DNA of 14,658 bases from Nitrospira sp. GTDB taxonomy: Bacteria; Nitrospirota; Nitrospiria; Nitrospirales; Nitrospiraceae. Position 1 is the stretch's first letter; every line of letters begins with the position of its first letter. The translations under genes were made by a program, and so were the position numbers. The notes beneath the pieces were generated by a model. The model ran no database searches, was not told the DNA's origin, and worked only from the letters and a program-made list of their open reading frames with translations. This document shows, piece by piece, positions 1-6,704 of the stretch. The stretch spans positions 1-14,658 of the forward strand of contig JAKDNQ010000036.1 of assembly GCA_030456405.1 (NCBI GenBank), written 5' to 3'.

Positions 1-133
1 TGAGTTGCGCTTTGGTAAAAGGCTTCTCATAGTAATTGACAGTCTTAAAAGGTTTACCGCTCTCTTGTACCAACTGGACTGCCTGACGGCATGTGCTGCA
101 AGTCGGTTTCTGATAAATTGTCACCTCGGCCAT
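1..133 (-). CDS. ArsC/Spx-family thioredoxin-fold protein, N-terminal part (cut by window edge)
   Basis: A leftward gene begins at the ATG at 133-131 and runs off the left edge of the window after 44 codons. The start is fixed by a perfect AAGGAGG Shine-Dalgarno (140-146 on the top strand) six bases before the ATG. The visible protein opens with a beta strand (VTIYQKP) followed by a CxxC pair (Cys12-Ser-Thr-Cys15), then RQAVQLVQESG and a second strand (FKTVNYY). This order is that of the arsenate reductase-like/Spx/YffB branch of the thioredoxin fold, where the first cysteine is the redox-active one. Whether it reduces arsenate, acts as a Spx-type regulator or as a general glutaredoxin-like protein cannot be told, because the C-terminal half is missing. 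It is divergent from the next gene, separated by 93 bp. Confidence 0.75.
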   Translation of the reverse strand, partial: MAEVTIYQKPTCSTCRQAVQLVQESGKPFKTVNYYEKPFTKAQL

Positions 134-139
134 CGTCGA

Positions 140-146
140 CCTCCTT
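140..146 (-). promoter_or_regulatory. Shine-Dalgarno of the ArsC/Spx-family gene
   Basis: The minus strand reads AAGGAGG six bases before the ATG at 133. This consensus site decides the start of a gene that is otherwise only partly visible. Confidence 0.7.
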
Positions 147-226
147 ATCTCACGGTTTCGCCTGCCTTGACGCCATTTTTGCCCCTGTGATACATGGATC
201 TCATCCTACTCGCGTGAATACCTACG

Positions 227-604
227 ATGCCAACGCCAATCTTCGGAACCAGTTCCACCGGCGAGTTCTCGTGCGCCACGGACACCCAGCACACGTTACG
301 AGATCTCCGTACGAAACGTAAGGGGCAACCGGTGTTCGTCCTCGGACATCTCTTGTCCCGCAGAGGGCAGGAAGGGACTTTCGAGGTGTTCAACGAGCGC
401 TTGGCCATCGTCAAATTTTCTGACGGCGGCGCGATCGGATATGATCCACTGGAATTGCTCTTACCTACCGACATCGACGACAAGGGGATCGTCTACTTCG
501 AAATTCGCCCCTGCCGACAGTGTGAACAACTCTTTCCCTTAACTGCCGAAGAGTGCGAGGCTGCTGCAGAACCTACGCTTTGTCCAGAATGCCGCGCTGC
601 CTAG
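227..604 (+). CDS. Small hypothetical protein with C-terminal CxxC...CxxC ribbon
   Basis: This 125-residue ORF is not recognised as a named family. An in-frame stop lies at 215-217, so the ATG at 227 is the earliest possible ATG; no convincing Shine-Dalgarno precedes it, which lowers confidence in the start. Residues ~35-90 contain alternating hydrophobic strands (PVFVLGHLL, TFEVFNERLAIVKF, IVYFEI) suggesting a small beta domain. The C-terminus has two cysteine pairs, Cys96-x2-Cys99 and Cys119-x2-Cys122, spaced like a treble-clef or zinc-ribbon metal site, with a further Cys110 between them. No signal peptide or membrane segment is seen. The TAG stop (602-604) abuts the left end of the inverted-repeat element that follows. 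A nucleic-acid or protein-binding role is only a guess from the ribbon. Confidence 0.55.
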   Translation: MPTPIFGTSSTGEFSCATDTQHTLRDLRTKRKGQPVFVLGHLLSRRGQEGTFEVFNERLAIVKFSDGGAIGYDPLELLLPTDIDDKGIVYFEIRPCRQCEQLFPLTAEECEAAAEPTLCPECRAA

Positions 605-1003
605 CTGGATGCTGAAACAGCCCGTCAGCGGCGTTCTCGGCTTATCGAAATCCTCAACATACCCCAGAGGGTACGCCTTGTATCTTGGTTCTGTGGTTAT
701 CAATCATATGGTCGTCCGGAACCCTGGATGTGATAGGCCGCAGACCCCCTGGTCCTGTGAGACCGTAGAAAAGCATGGTCGTCACATCCATATTCTGCAT
801 AAGCCCGAACAGTTGCGTGGGCTTGTAAGCCCGCATCGCAAGGATGGGACACAGAATTGGGAAGCCGGAATCTTTGGTCCTTCAGTCGTGGCATGCGTGC
901 CTCTGAGTACGCAGGGGTACCTTTGCGTACTTGACAGTCAAGACAGTTGCTCCGGTTTCGATTCGCCTGTGGCCTTGCTGAACGGCCTGTTTGAGCATCC
1001 TGC
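604..1003. repeat. Interval bounded by ~26-bp imperfect inverted ends (REP/MITE-like element)
   Basis: The left end (604-629) begins GCTGGATGCTGAAACAGC and the right end (977-1003) is its imperfect reverse complement, read on the minus strand as GCAGGATGCTCAAACAGG. Inside lie further hairpins: GGGCTT/AAGCCC at 819-832, GTACGCA/TGCGTAC at 907-930, and CTTGAC/GTCAAG at 930-942. The same end sequence recurs at 14275 and 14458, so this is a repeat family within the window. Long frames crossing this interval on either strand look like by-products of the repeat rather than genes. The core at about 690-890 is not explained by the visible hairpins and might be a separate insertion. It resembles in style the dispersed intergenic elements of Nitrospira (from memory, not searched). 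Confidence 0.6.
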
Positions 1004-1037
1004 GCGAGACTTGCGAAAAACTTCTCGACCCTCCCTA

Positions 1038-1065
1038 ACTCAGCACTCAGCACTCAACGCTCAGC
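1038..1065. repeat. Four tandem heptamers (ACTCAGC type)
   Basis: ACTCAGC occurs twice in succession, followed by the variants ACTCAAC and GCTCAGC, giving a 28-bp tract. It lies just downstream of the stop codon of the leftward secreted-protein gene. No function can be assigned. Confidence 0.6.
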
Positions 1066-1082
1066 ACTGCTTCACCTGCCTG

Positions 1083-1496
1083 TTAGTCGACCAGCGGCGC
1101 GATCTCGATAGCTTTCTTAATCAAGCAATCGCCTGCAAAAGCCTGCAAGGACATCGGCAGCATGCCGGCATCGATCATATGCACCGTCACAATCTGAAAT
1201 CCTTCAGCAACTTTGTATCCTTCTACCTTCATGGCATGACAGATTTCGAGTTTTTTCCAAATGAGATTGTTCAGGATCGTTTCCGACGCGAGCAGCGTCA
1301 TATCTGACACCACGTCATTTATCAAGACTTTGGCCGACACCCTTGCTTTATCTTTTGGCGCCTCGCTCACGACGGCAAAGGCTAGGGTATCGCTGTCTGC
1401 TTGAGAGGAGGAGGCTGTCCCGAACGCGAGCAGGCTGAACAAGATCAATAGGAGGAACCAGCGAAATGTCACCGCATATCTCCACGGCCTGTTCAT
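1083..1496 (-). CDS. Secreted/periplasmic protein of unknown function
   Basis: This leftward ORF encodes 137 residues with a clear N-terminal signal peptide: a basic n-region (Arg3, Arg6, Arg12), a hydrophobic core at residues 13-26 (WFLLLILFSLLAFG) and a small-residue region with a likely signal peptidase I site after Ala33. The mature part of ~104 residues is soluble and holds two cysteines (Cys86 and Cys124) that could form a disulfide. An in-frame TAG lies six codons before the ATG at 1496, and a weak GAGAAG site immediately precedes it, so this is the first available start. No lipobox, enzyme motif or known family was recognised. Its signal peptide marks it as the real gene here, against the opposite-strand frame covering the same bases. 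It is divergent from citrate synthase, with a 192-bp gap. Confidence 0.65.
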   Translation of the reverse strand: MNRPWRYAVTFRWFLLLILFSLLAFGTASSSQADSDTLAFAVVSEAPKDKARVSAKVLINDVVSDMTLLASETILNNLIWKKLEICHAMKVEGYKVAEGFQIVTVHMIDAGMLPMSLQAFAGDCLIKKAIEIAPLVD

Positions 1497-1688
1497 CTTC
1501 TCACGCTGCGGCTAGGAACAAGACATTCAATGAGTGGCAGCCACAGCGCGCGCGCAGTATGTTCTCTGTCCATGCGGGCCAGTCCAGTTGAGTATGCCAA
1601 CCGATACTGGGCAATTCAAGATCCTGCCGTTCTGATCGTGATAAACTGTCTTCACGCGTCATAATTTTCAATCTGAAAGGACAGGATC

Positions 1689-2822
1689 ATGCCACATGAT
1701 TTTATGCCGGGGCTCGCTGGAGTCCCAGCAGCCAAATCTGCAATCAGCGATGTGGATGGGCAGCGCGGCGTGCTGGAATATCGCGGCATCCGCGTCGAAG
1801 AACTCTGTCTGCGATCGTCCTATCTTGAAACCGCCTATCTGTTGCTATTCGGACATCTTCCGACTCAACCGCAACTCAAGCGATGGAACGAGGACATCGT
1901 CCATCACCGCCGGATCAAGTTCAGAATTATTGATTTATTGAAATGTCTTCCGGAGCAGGGGCACCCCATGGACGCCTTGCAGGCGGCGGTCGCCGCGTTG
2001 GGTATGTTTTATCCTGGACGGAATGTTCAGGATGTCGATAATAATTATTGGTCTGCTGTCCGTCTCGTCGCCAAGCTGCCAACGATCGTCGCAGCCTGGG
2101 CACGTCTGCGGCATGGAGATGATTGCATTCCACCGCGTGACGATCTCGGCTTTTCAGAAAACTTTCTCTATATGCTGACCGAGACGGAGCCGCTTCCCTT
2201 GTGGGGCAGCATGTTCGACGATTGTTTGATCCTCCATGCCGAGCATACGATGAATGCCTCAACCTTCACCGGCATGGTGACCGCTTCGACCCTGGCCGAT
2301 CCCTATACAGTTGTCGCCTCCTCAATTGGGGCTCTGAAGGGGCCGTTACATGGCGGAGCGAATGAAGAAGTGGTGCAGATGTTGAAGGAGATTGGTGAGC
2401 CAGGGCGGGCGCGCTCGTATCTAGAAGGACAGATCGGCGCAAAACAGAAGCTGATGGGTTTCGGTCATCGGGTGTACAAGGTTAAAGATCCCCGAGCGAC
2501 GATCCTCCAAGGTTTGTGTGAGCGGCTTTTCAAGGAAAGTGGCAGCTCACCGATGTATGAGGTGGCCGTAGAGGTCGAGCGTATCGCAGAAGAGCTGCTG
2601 AAGGGAAAGGGGATTTACCCCAACGTCGATTTCTATTCCGGGATTGTCTACGACAAGATGGGCATCGAGACCGATCTGTTCACACCATTGTTCGCGATGG
2701 CTCGGGTGTCAGGGTGGCTGGCTCATTGGCTTGAACAGCTTCGCGAGAACAAATTATTCCGTCCTGACCAGATTTATTCCGGCGAACATGGGCGATTGTA
2801 TGTGCCCATCGAACAACGGTAA
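1689..2822 (+). CDS. gltA: Citrate synthase (377 aa)
   Basis: The enzyme condenses oxaloacetate and acetyl-CoA to citrate and CoA in the cytoplasm, the entry step of the TCA cycle. The sequence is full length for the short bacterial form. The family signatures are in order: substrate-binding histidines in LHAEHTMNASTF (His183, His186), catalytic His221 in LHGGANEE, catalytic His260 in the GFGHRVYK signature, and catalytic Asp314 in PNVDFYSG. The ATG at 1689 follows an AAAGGACAGG Shine-Dalgarno-like stretch. A CATAAT hexamer at 1660-1665 could be a -10 box, but no good -35 accompanies it. The gene stands alone. 2-Methylcitrate synthases share these motifs, but no prp genes are nearby. In autotrophs with a reductive TCA cycle some citrate synthases also run towards citrate cleavage; nothing here tests that. 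Confidence 0.93.
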   Translation: MPHDFMPGLAGVPAAKSAISDVDGQRGVLEYRGIRVEELCLRSSYLETAYLLLFGHLPTQPQLKRWNEDIVHHRRIKFRIIDLLKCLPEQGHPMDALQAAVAALGMFYPGRNVQDVDNNYWSAVRLVAKLPTIVAAWARLRHGDDCIPPRDDLGFSENFLYMLTETEPLPLWGSMFDDCLILHAEHTMNASTFTGMVTASTLADPYTVVASSIGALKGPLHGGANEEVVQMLKEIGEPGRARSYLEGQIGAKQKLMGFGHRVYKVKDPRATILQGLCERLFKESGSSPMYEVAVEVERIAEELLKGKGIYPNVDFYSGIVYDKMGIETDLFTPLFAMARVSGWLAHWLEQLRENKLFRPDQIYSGEHGRLYVPIEQR

Positions 2823-2837
2823 ACGGACGGTTCATTT

Positions 2838-2926
2838 GGTTTGTTTTGTTCATCTGGTTGATTTGGTTTGCCTGGTTGGTTTCCTTCAATCAAACAACTA
2901 AATAGACCAAACAAACAAGACAAACC
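2838..2926. repeat. Low-complexity imperfect inverted repeat (TTTGGTTTG / CAAACCAAA type)
   Basis: Downstream of citrate synthase the top strand runs through T/G-rich words (ggtttgttttgttc, gatttggtttg). About 40 bp later it runs through the complementary A/C-rich words (agaccaaacaaacaagac, caaacc). The two arms can pair imperfectly over some 30 bp around a loop near 2870-2890. It may act as a transcription stop between the citrate synthase and Hsp20 genes or be a dispersed repeat. No T-tract follows, so a classical terminator is not claimed. Confidence 0.45.
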
Positions 2927-2958
2927 ATCCGGTTCTCGTGCTTCGCGATCGAACCCCC

Positions 2959-2986
2959 TTGACTCTGCAGTAATCCGAATTATCTC
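2959..2986 (+). promoter_or_regulatory. Possible weak sigma-70-type promoter for the Hsp20 gene
   Basis: TTGACT at 2959-2964 is a good -35 match and is followed after 16 bases by TATCTC, a poor -10. There is no CIRCE inverted repeat and no clear sigma-32 CCCCAT-type box, so how heat would induce the gene is not visible. Confidence 0.2.
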
Positions 2987-3055
2987 CTTTATCAGATATC
3001 AGACGGACAATACAGCGCGCTGCAGACAGATGTGTTCAAGACCATAAACATGAGG

Positions 3056-3065
3056 AGAAGGAGGT
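3056..3065 (+). promoter_or_regulatory. Shine-Dalgarno fixing the Hsp20 start
   Basis: AGAAGGAGGT ends five bases before the ATG at 3071. Two in-frame ATGs further upstream (3032 and 3050) lack such a site, so the protein should begin at 3071. Confidence 0.75.
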
Positions 3066-3070
3066 CTAAC

Positions 3071-3520
3071 ATGACACTCGTACGGTGGGATCCATTTCGT
3101 GAACTTGAAGAAATGTCGGATCGGTTGAATCGGATGATTAGCCGTCCTGCTTTGCCCCAAACGAACGGTAAGGAGACCATGGTTGTTGCCGACTGGGCGC
3201 CGTCCGTGGATATCAGCGAAACGGATGGAGGGTACCAGATCAAGGCGGAGATTCCTGATGTGAAGAAAGAAGATGTCAAAGTTACGTTAGAAGACGGCGT
3301 CCTCACGATCCAGGGTGAGCGCAAACATGAGAAAGAAGAGAAGGGAAAGAAATACCACAGGGTAGAACGCTCCTATGGCAGCTTCGTCCGGGCCTTTACA
3401 TTGCCTGATCTGGTCGATGAGGAGAAAGTGAAGGCAGAATTTAAGGATGGTGTGCTGAATCTCCAAATTCCCAAGTCCGAGAAGGCAAAGCCCAAAGCGA
3501 TCGAAGTGAAAGTCGGGTAA
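3071..3520 (+). CDS. Hsp20/alpha-crystallin small heat-shock protein
   Basis: This ATP-independent holdase would bind unfolding proteins in the cytoplasm and keep them refoldable, working as a large oligomer. From the ATG at 3071 it has 149 residues. A short N-terminal arm begins with the MxLVRWDPFRELEEM opening typical of bacterial class A small Hsps. The alpha-crystallin domain spans about residues 42-134, including DVSE-type strand DISETDGGYQIKAEIP, GVLTIQGERK, and the hallmark A-x-F-x-D-G-V-L stretch near 122-129. A C-terminal extension carries an I-x-V anchoring motif (Ile144-Glu-Val146). A longer frame begins at 3032, but the strong ribosome site supports 3071. It appears monocistronic, with a terminator 27 bp after the stop. 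Confidence 0.92.
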   Translation: MTLVRWDPFRELEEMSDRLNRMISRPALPQTNGKETMVVADWAPSVDISETDGGYQIKAEIPDVKKEDVKVTLEDGVLTIQGERKHEKEEKGKKYHRVERSYGSFVRAFTLPDLVDEEKVKAEFKDGVLNLQIPKSEKAKPKAIEVKVG

Positions 3521-3547
3521 TTTATAAACCCAATATCTGCTAGACAC

Positions 3548-3580
3548 AGAGGCTCGCTCCGGCGGGCCTCTTCTATTTTT
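3548..3580 (+). terminator. Rho-independent terminator after the Hsp20 gene
   Basis: The arms AGAGGC (3548-3553) and GCCTCT (3566-3571) enclose a 12-base GC-rich loop and are followed by the T-rich tract TTCTATTTTT (3571-3580). Confidence 0.7.
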
Positions 3581-4178
3581 CAAGCGCCTTGCATCAAGTT
3601 GCCCCCTTGTGCCATGTGGATGCAGCGTTTATCGCCCGCCCATCCCACATCTCTATTCACCAGGAGCCCGACGTATGAAGAAGCGATCGACTCAGGCCGC
3701 CCTAATACGAAGGCGGCAATGTGAATGTGCTCGACAATCCGCTGAAACCGATAGATAAGTATAGTTCCGACGTGCCGTTTGCGCCGTGGGATGGGGGAGA
3801 CAGGAGAATGGGCAGGTGAGGTATGAACGTGGCCTGAAAGAAGGGCACGAATGAAGAATCTGAAACACTATCTTGCCCATATGCGCTGGAACGAAGACGG
3901 GTCATTTGCGATCCATACTCTTGAAGACCATTTGCGCGCGGTGGGCGATCTTGTCAAGGCGATCCAGGGCTGCATCGACCGTCATCCCGCCGCATGAGAA
4001 AGCAGCGGGTTCCACGCGAAAGCGTCCGGCGCTCCGGACCACCTCATCTTGATGCGTTCTCTTTTCCCGCCGCTGCCATACGCTCTCTGGTCCTCCATGG
4101 GGCGTGATTTCTCGTGGGGAAAGGGGTATTCTTCGATCCGATAATTGTGCCTTGCTTGGACAAGGATTCGACTGATCC
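3581..4178. other. 600-bp interval with no intact gene, left boundary of the restriction operon
   Basis: Apart from the cas3-like fragment at 3851-3997 nothing here is a convincing gene. A 27-codon ORF at 3675-3758 has an AGGAG before its ATG but an unrevealing, Arg-rich product. A perfect 6-bp hairpin, GTCCGG-CGCT-CCGGAC, lies at 4024-4039 with no T-tract. GATAAT at 4140-4145 is the best -10 candidate for the hsdM operon and would give a leader of about 27 bases; no matching -35 is seen. The change from housekeeping genes to a defence operon happens within this interval. Confidence 0.5.
3851..3997 (+). pseudogene. Probable remnant of Cas3 HD nuclease N-terminus
   Basis: This 48-codon ORF starts at an ATG preceded by GAAAGAAGGG. 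Residues 1-35 carry two features of the start of CRISPR Cas3/Cas3'' HD nucleases: a Y-L-A-H opening (His10) and, after a variable DGSF segment, an L-E-D-H-L-R-A-V-G-D-L helix (His27), as in type I Cas3 proteins that read YxAHxR...LEEHLxxVxxLA. The first metal-binding histidine of the HD domain belongs to this region. After Val35 the sequence no longer resembles Cas3, and a stop comes 13 codons later, so the remainder (normally 700 or more residues with HD and helicase domains) is gone. The next gene downstream is hsdM, not a cas gene. Alternative: an unrelated small ORF matching by chance. The overlapping opposite-strand frame has no recognisable features. Confidence 0.5.
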
Positions 4179-6704
4179 ATGGCGATTAAGAAATCCGAAC
4201 TCTACAGTTCTCTCTGGTCCGGTTGCGACGAACTGCGCGGTGGGATGGACGCCAGCCAGTACAAGGACTATGTCCTCGTGCTGCTCTTCATCAAGTACGT
4301 CAGCGACAAGTACGCCGGCCAGCCGTATGCGCCGATTACGATTCCTCCTGGCGCTAGCTTCAAGGACATGGTCGCGCTTAAGGGTAAGCCCGACATCGGC
4401 GACCAGATCAACAAGAAGATCATCGCGCCGCTGGCCAATGCCAACAAACTATCCGACATGCCGGACTTCAACGACGCCGGCAAGCTCGGCAGCGGCAAGG
4501 AGATGGTCGAGCGGCTCACCAATCTCATCGCGATCTTCGAGAACCCAGCCCTCGACTTCTCCAAGAATCGCGCCGAGGGCGACGACATCCTGGGAGATGC
4601 CTACGAATACCTCATGCGGCACTTCGCCACCGAGAGTGGCAAGAGCAAAGGGCAGTTCTATACGCCTGCCGAAGTGAGTCGGGTGATCGCGCAAATCATC
4701 GGCATTCGCGGCGCGAAGACCAACGCTGCCACCACGGTCTACGACCCCGCTTGCGGCTCAGGTTCGCTGCTGCTGAAAGTGGGTGACGAGGCCGGCACTG
4801 CCGTGACGCTCTATGGGCAGGAAAAAGACGGCGCGACCAGCGGCCTCGCGCGCATGAACATGATCCTGCACAACAACCCGACCGCGCTCGTCGTCCAGGG
4901 CAACACGCTGTCCGATCCCAAGTTCATGGATGGCGACAGGCTCAAGACCTTCGACTACGTTGTCGCCAATCCGCCTTTTTCCGACAAGCGCTGGAGCACC
5001 GGTCTCAATCCTCTCAACGACCCCTATGAGCGTTTCAAGCACTTCGGCGAGCCGCCTAATAAACAAGGAGACTACGCCTATCTGCTCCATATCGTTCGTT
5101 CGCTCAAGAGCACGGCCAAAGGCGCGTGCATTTTGCCTCACGGTGTGCTGTTCCGCGGCAATGTCGAGGCCGATATCCGCCGCAATCTTGTCCGCAAGGG
5201 CTACATCAAGGGAATCATCGGCTTACCTGCCAACCTCTTCTACGGAACCGGCATCCCTGCCTGCATCGTCGTCGTGGACAAACAGGAGGCCCACACCCGC
5301 AAGGGCATCTTTATGATCGACGCCAGCGGTGGTTTAATAAAGGACGGCCCAAAGAACCGGCTGCGTAGCATGGACATCCATAAGATCGTGGATGTGTTCA
5401 ATAAGCGGCTCGACGTCCAGAAATACTCTCGCATGGTGAGTGTGGATGAAATTGAAAAGAACGAGTTCAATCTCAATCTCCCGCGCTACATCGACAGCCA
5501 GCAGGTCGAAGATAAGCAAGACATCGAAGGCCATTTGAAAGGCGGCATCCCCAAAGCGGATGTGGACGCGCTTCAACGGTACTGGGATGTCTGCCCCAAG
5601 CTCCGGCAGGTGCTCTTCAAGGCCAACCGTCCAGACCACCTCGACCTCGCCGTGGAGAAGTCAGCAATCAAGTCCACGATCTATGAGCATCCTGAATTTG
5701 CCGCCTTCATCGGCACGATGAATATCCACTTTGGGGCCTGGCAACAGAAATGCGCCAGGACGCTCCGGCAGCTGAAGACCGGCTGTCATCCGAAGGAAGT
5801 CATCGGGGCTCTTTCAGAAGACCTGCTCGCCCATTATGTCGGTCAACCGCTCATCGATGCATACGACGTCTATCAGCACCTGATGGACTACTGGGCCGAG
5901 ACCATGCAGGACGATTGCTACCTGATCGCCGCTGACGGGTGGAGGGCTGAGACCACCCGCATTATCGAGAAGGACAAGAAGGGCAAGGAGAAGGACAAGG
6001 GCTGGACTTGCGACCTCGTGTCGAAGGCGCTCATCGTCGCCCGCTACTTCGTCGCTGAGCAGCAGGCCATCGATAAGCTTACGTCCGAGGTGGAAACCGT
6101 CACTGCCCGCCTCACCGAGATGGAGGAAGAACAAGGCGGCGAGGACGGGGCCTTCTCCGAACTCGACAAGGTGAATAAGGCCAACGTCGCTGCCCGGCTG
6201 AAGGAATTGCAAAAAGAAAGCAAGACTGAATCTTCATCGTCATTCCCGCGAAGGCGGGAATCCAGTCCCTCCAATAATCTGGATGCCCGTTTTCACGGGC
6301 CTGACGGAACGGCCTCGATTGCCGCAGAAACCGCCGCCCCCTACGGCGATGACAGCGCTGCAGAATTGGATGCGTTGCTCACCTGGCTCAAACTCAACAC
6401 CGAAGAAGCCGACCTTAAAAGGCGCCTCAAGGAGGCCGAGGTAGCGCTCGACGCCCAAGCCTACGCCAAGTATCCGACCCTCACCGAATCCGAGATCAAG
6501 ACACTGGTCGTGGACGACAAATGGCTTGCCGCGCTGGATCGAGATATCCACGGCGAGATGGACCGAGTGAGTCAGCAGCTCACGCAGCGCGTGAAAGAGC
6601 TGGCCGAGCGGTACGAAACCCCGATGCCACAAATGGTCAGCCGCGTGGCCGAGTTGGAGGCCAAGGTGAATGCACACCTGAAAAGGATGGGGTTCACCGC
6701 GTGA
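4179..6704 (+). CDS. hsdM: Type I restriction-modification DNA methyltransferase subunit (HsdM), extended
   Basis: HsdM transfers a methyl group from S-adenosylmethionine to adenine N6 in the sequence chosen by HsdS. The N-terminal helical HsdM domain covers roughly residues 5-145. The catalytic domain follows with GQFYTPAEVSRVIAQ (159-172), the SAM-binding motif DPACGSG (189-195) and the catalytic NPPF motif (264-267). At 841 residues it is well above the common ~500. The extra part, from about 445 on, is largely helical, with a coiled coil around 625-680 and again at 735-830, and ends in the tail PQMVSRVAELEAKVNAHL. Residues ~684-709 derive from an inserted palindromic repeat (see 6238-6306). 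It is first in the operon and its TGA overlaps the next gene's GTG by 4 bp. All catalytic motifs are intact, so activity is expected. Confidence 0.93.
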   Translation: MAIKKSELYSSLWSGCDELRGGMDASQYKDYVLVLLFIKYVSDKYAGQPYAPITIPPGASFKDMVALKGKPDIGDQINKKIIAPLANANKLSDMPDFNDAGKLGSGKEMVERLTNLIAIFENPALDFSKNRAEGDDILGDAYEYLMRHFATESGKSKGQFYTPAEVSRVIAQIIGIRGAKTNAATTVYDPACGSGSLLLKVGDEAGTAVTLYGQEKDGATSGLARMNMILHNNPTALVVQGNTLSDPKFMDGDRLKTFDYVVANPPFSDKRWSTGLNPLNDPYERFKHFGEPPNKQGDYAYLLHIVRSLKSTAKGACILPHGVLFRGNVEADIRRNLVRKGYIKGIIGLPANLFYGTGIPACIVVVDKQEAHTRKGIFMIDASGGLIKDGPKNRLRSMDIHKIVDVFNKRLDVQKYSRMVSVDEIEKNEFNLNLPRYIDSQQVEDKQDIEGHLKGGIPKADVDALQRYWDVCPKLRQVLFKANRPDHLDLAVEKSAIKSTIYEHPEFAAFIGTMNIHFGAWQQKCARTLRQLKTGCHPKEVIGALSEDLLAHYVGQPLIDAYDVYQHLMDYWAETMQDDCYLIAADGWRAETTRIIEKDKKGKEKDKGWTCDLVSKALIVARYFVAEQQAIDKLTSEVETVTARLTEMEEEQGGEDGAFSELDKVNKANVAARLKELQKESKTESSSSFPRRRESSPSNNLDARFHGPDGTASIAAETAAPYGDDSAAELDALLTWLKLNTEEADLKRRLKEAEVALDAQAYAKYPTLTESEIKTLVVDDKWLAALDRDIHGEMDRVSQQLTQRVKELAERYETPMPQMVSRVAELEAKVNAHLKRMGFTA
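6238..6306. repeat. 69-bp palindromic REP-like element inserted in frame inside hsdM
   Basis: The element is bounded by CGTCA (6238-6242) and TGACG (6302-6306). It contains the hairpin ATTCCCGC-gaag-GCGGGAAT (6242-6261), paired words AATCCAG (6259-6265) and CTGGATG (6279-6285), and the hairpin GCCCGT-tttc-ACGGGC (6285-6300). Its style is that of a well-known dispersed bacterial repeat that, when translated, gives SFPRRRES and LDARFHG peptides. Its length is exactly 23 codons and the frame used has no stop, so the host gene stays open. Confidence 0.8.
6625..6697 (+). repeat. hsdM 3'-end segment duplicated at 7218-7290 (copy 1)
   Basis: This segment encodes PQMVSRVAELEAKVNAHLKRMGF and matches 7218-7290 at about 54 of 69 compared bases. 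It also supplies a purine-rich AAAAGGATGG ahead of the GTG at 6701. Confidence 0.8.

Noticed and set aside
700..1053. Leftward 117-codon frame
   Set aside because: Composed of repeat-element sequence with implausible composition and no start signal.
609..1307. Long rightward frame of 232 codons
   Set aside because: It runs through the inverted-repeat element and antisense to a gene with a clear signal peptide; no ribosome site and no family features.
3032..3070. Upstream in-frame ATGs for Hsp20
   Set aside because: The consensus AGAAGGAGGT lies between them and the ATG at 3071, and family members begin at that position.
2940..3070. CIRCE or sigma-32 heat-shock control for Hsp20
   Set aside because: No TTAGCACTC-N9-GAGTGCTAA repeat and no CCCCAT-type -10 box could be found.
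3675..3758. 27-codon ORF with AGGAG upstream
   Set aside because: Short, Arg-rich and unrevealing; one ribosome-like site is not enough to call a gene.
3902..4180. Leftward 92-codon frame opposite the cas3-like ORF
   Set aside because: No recognised motif and no ribosome site, and it overlaps the hsdM start; the Cas3-like reading on the other strand is better supported.
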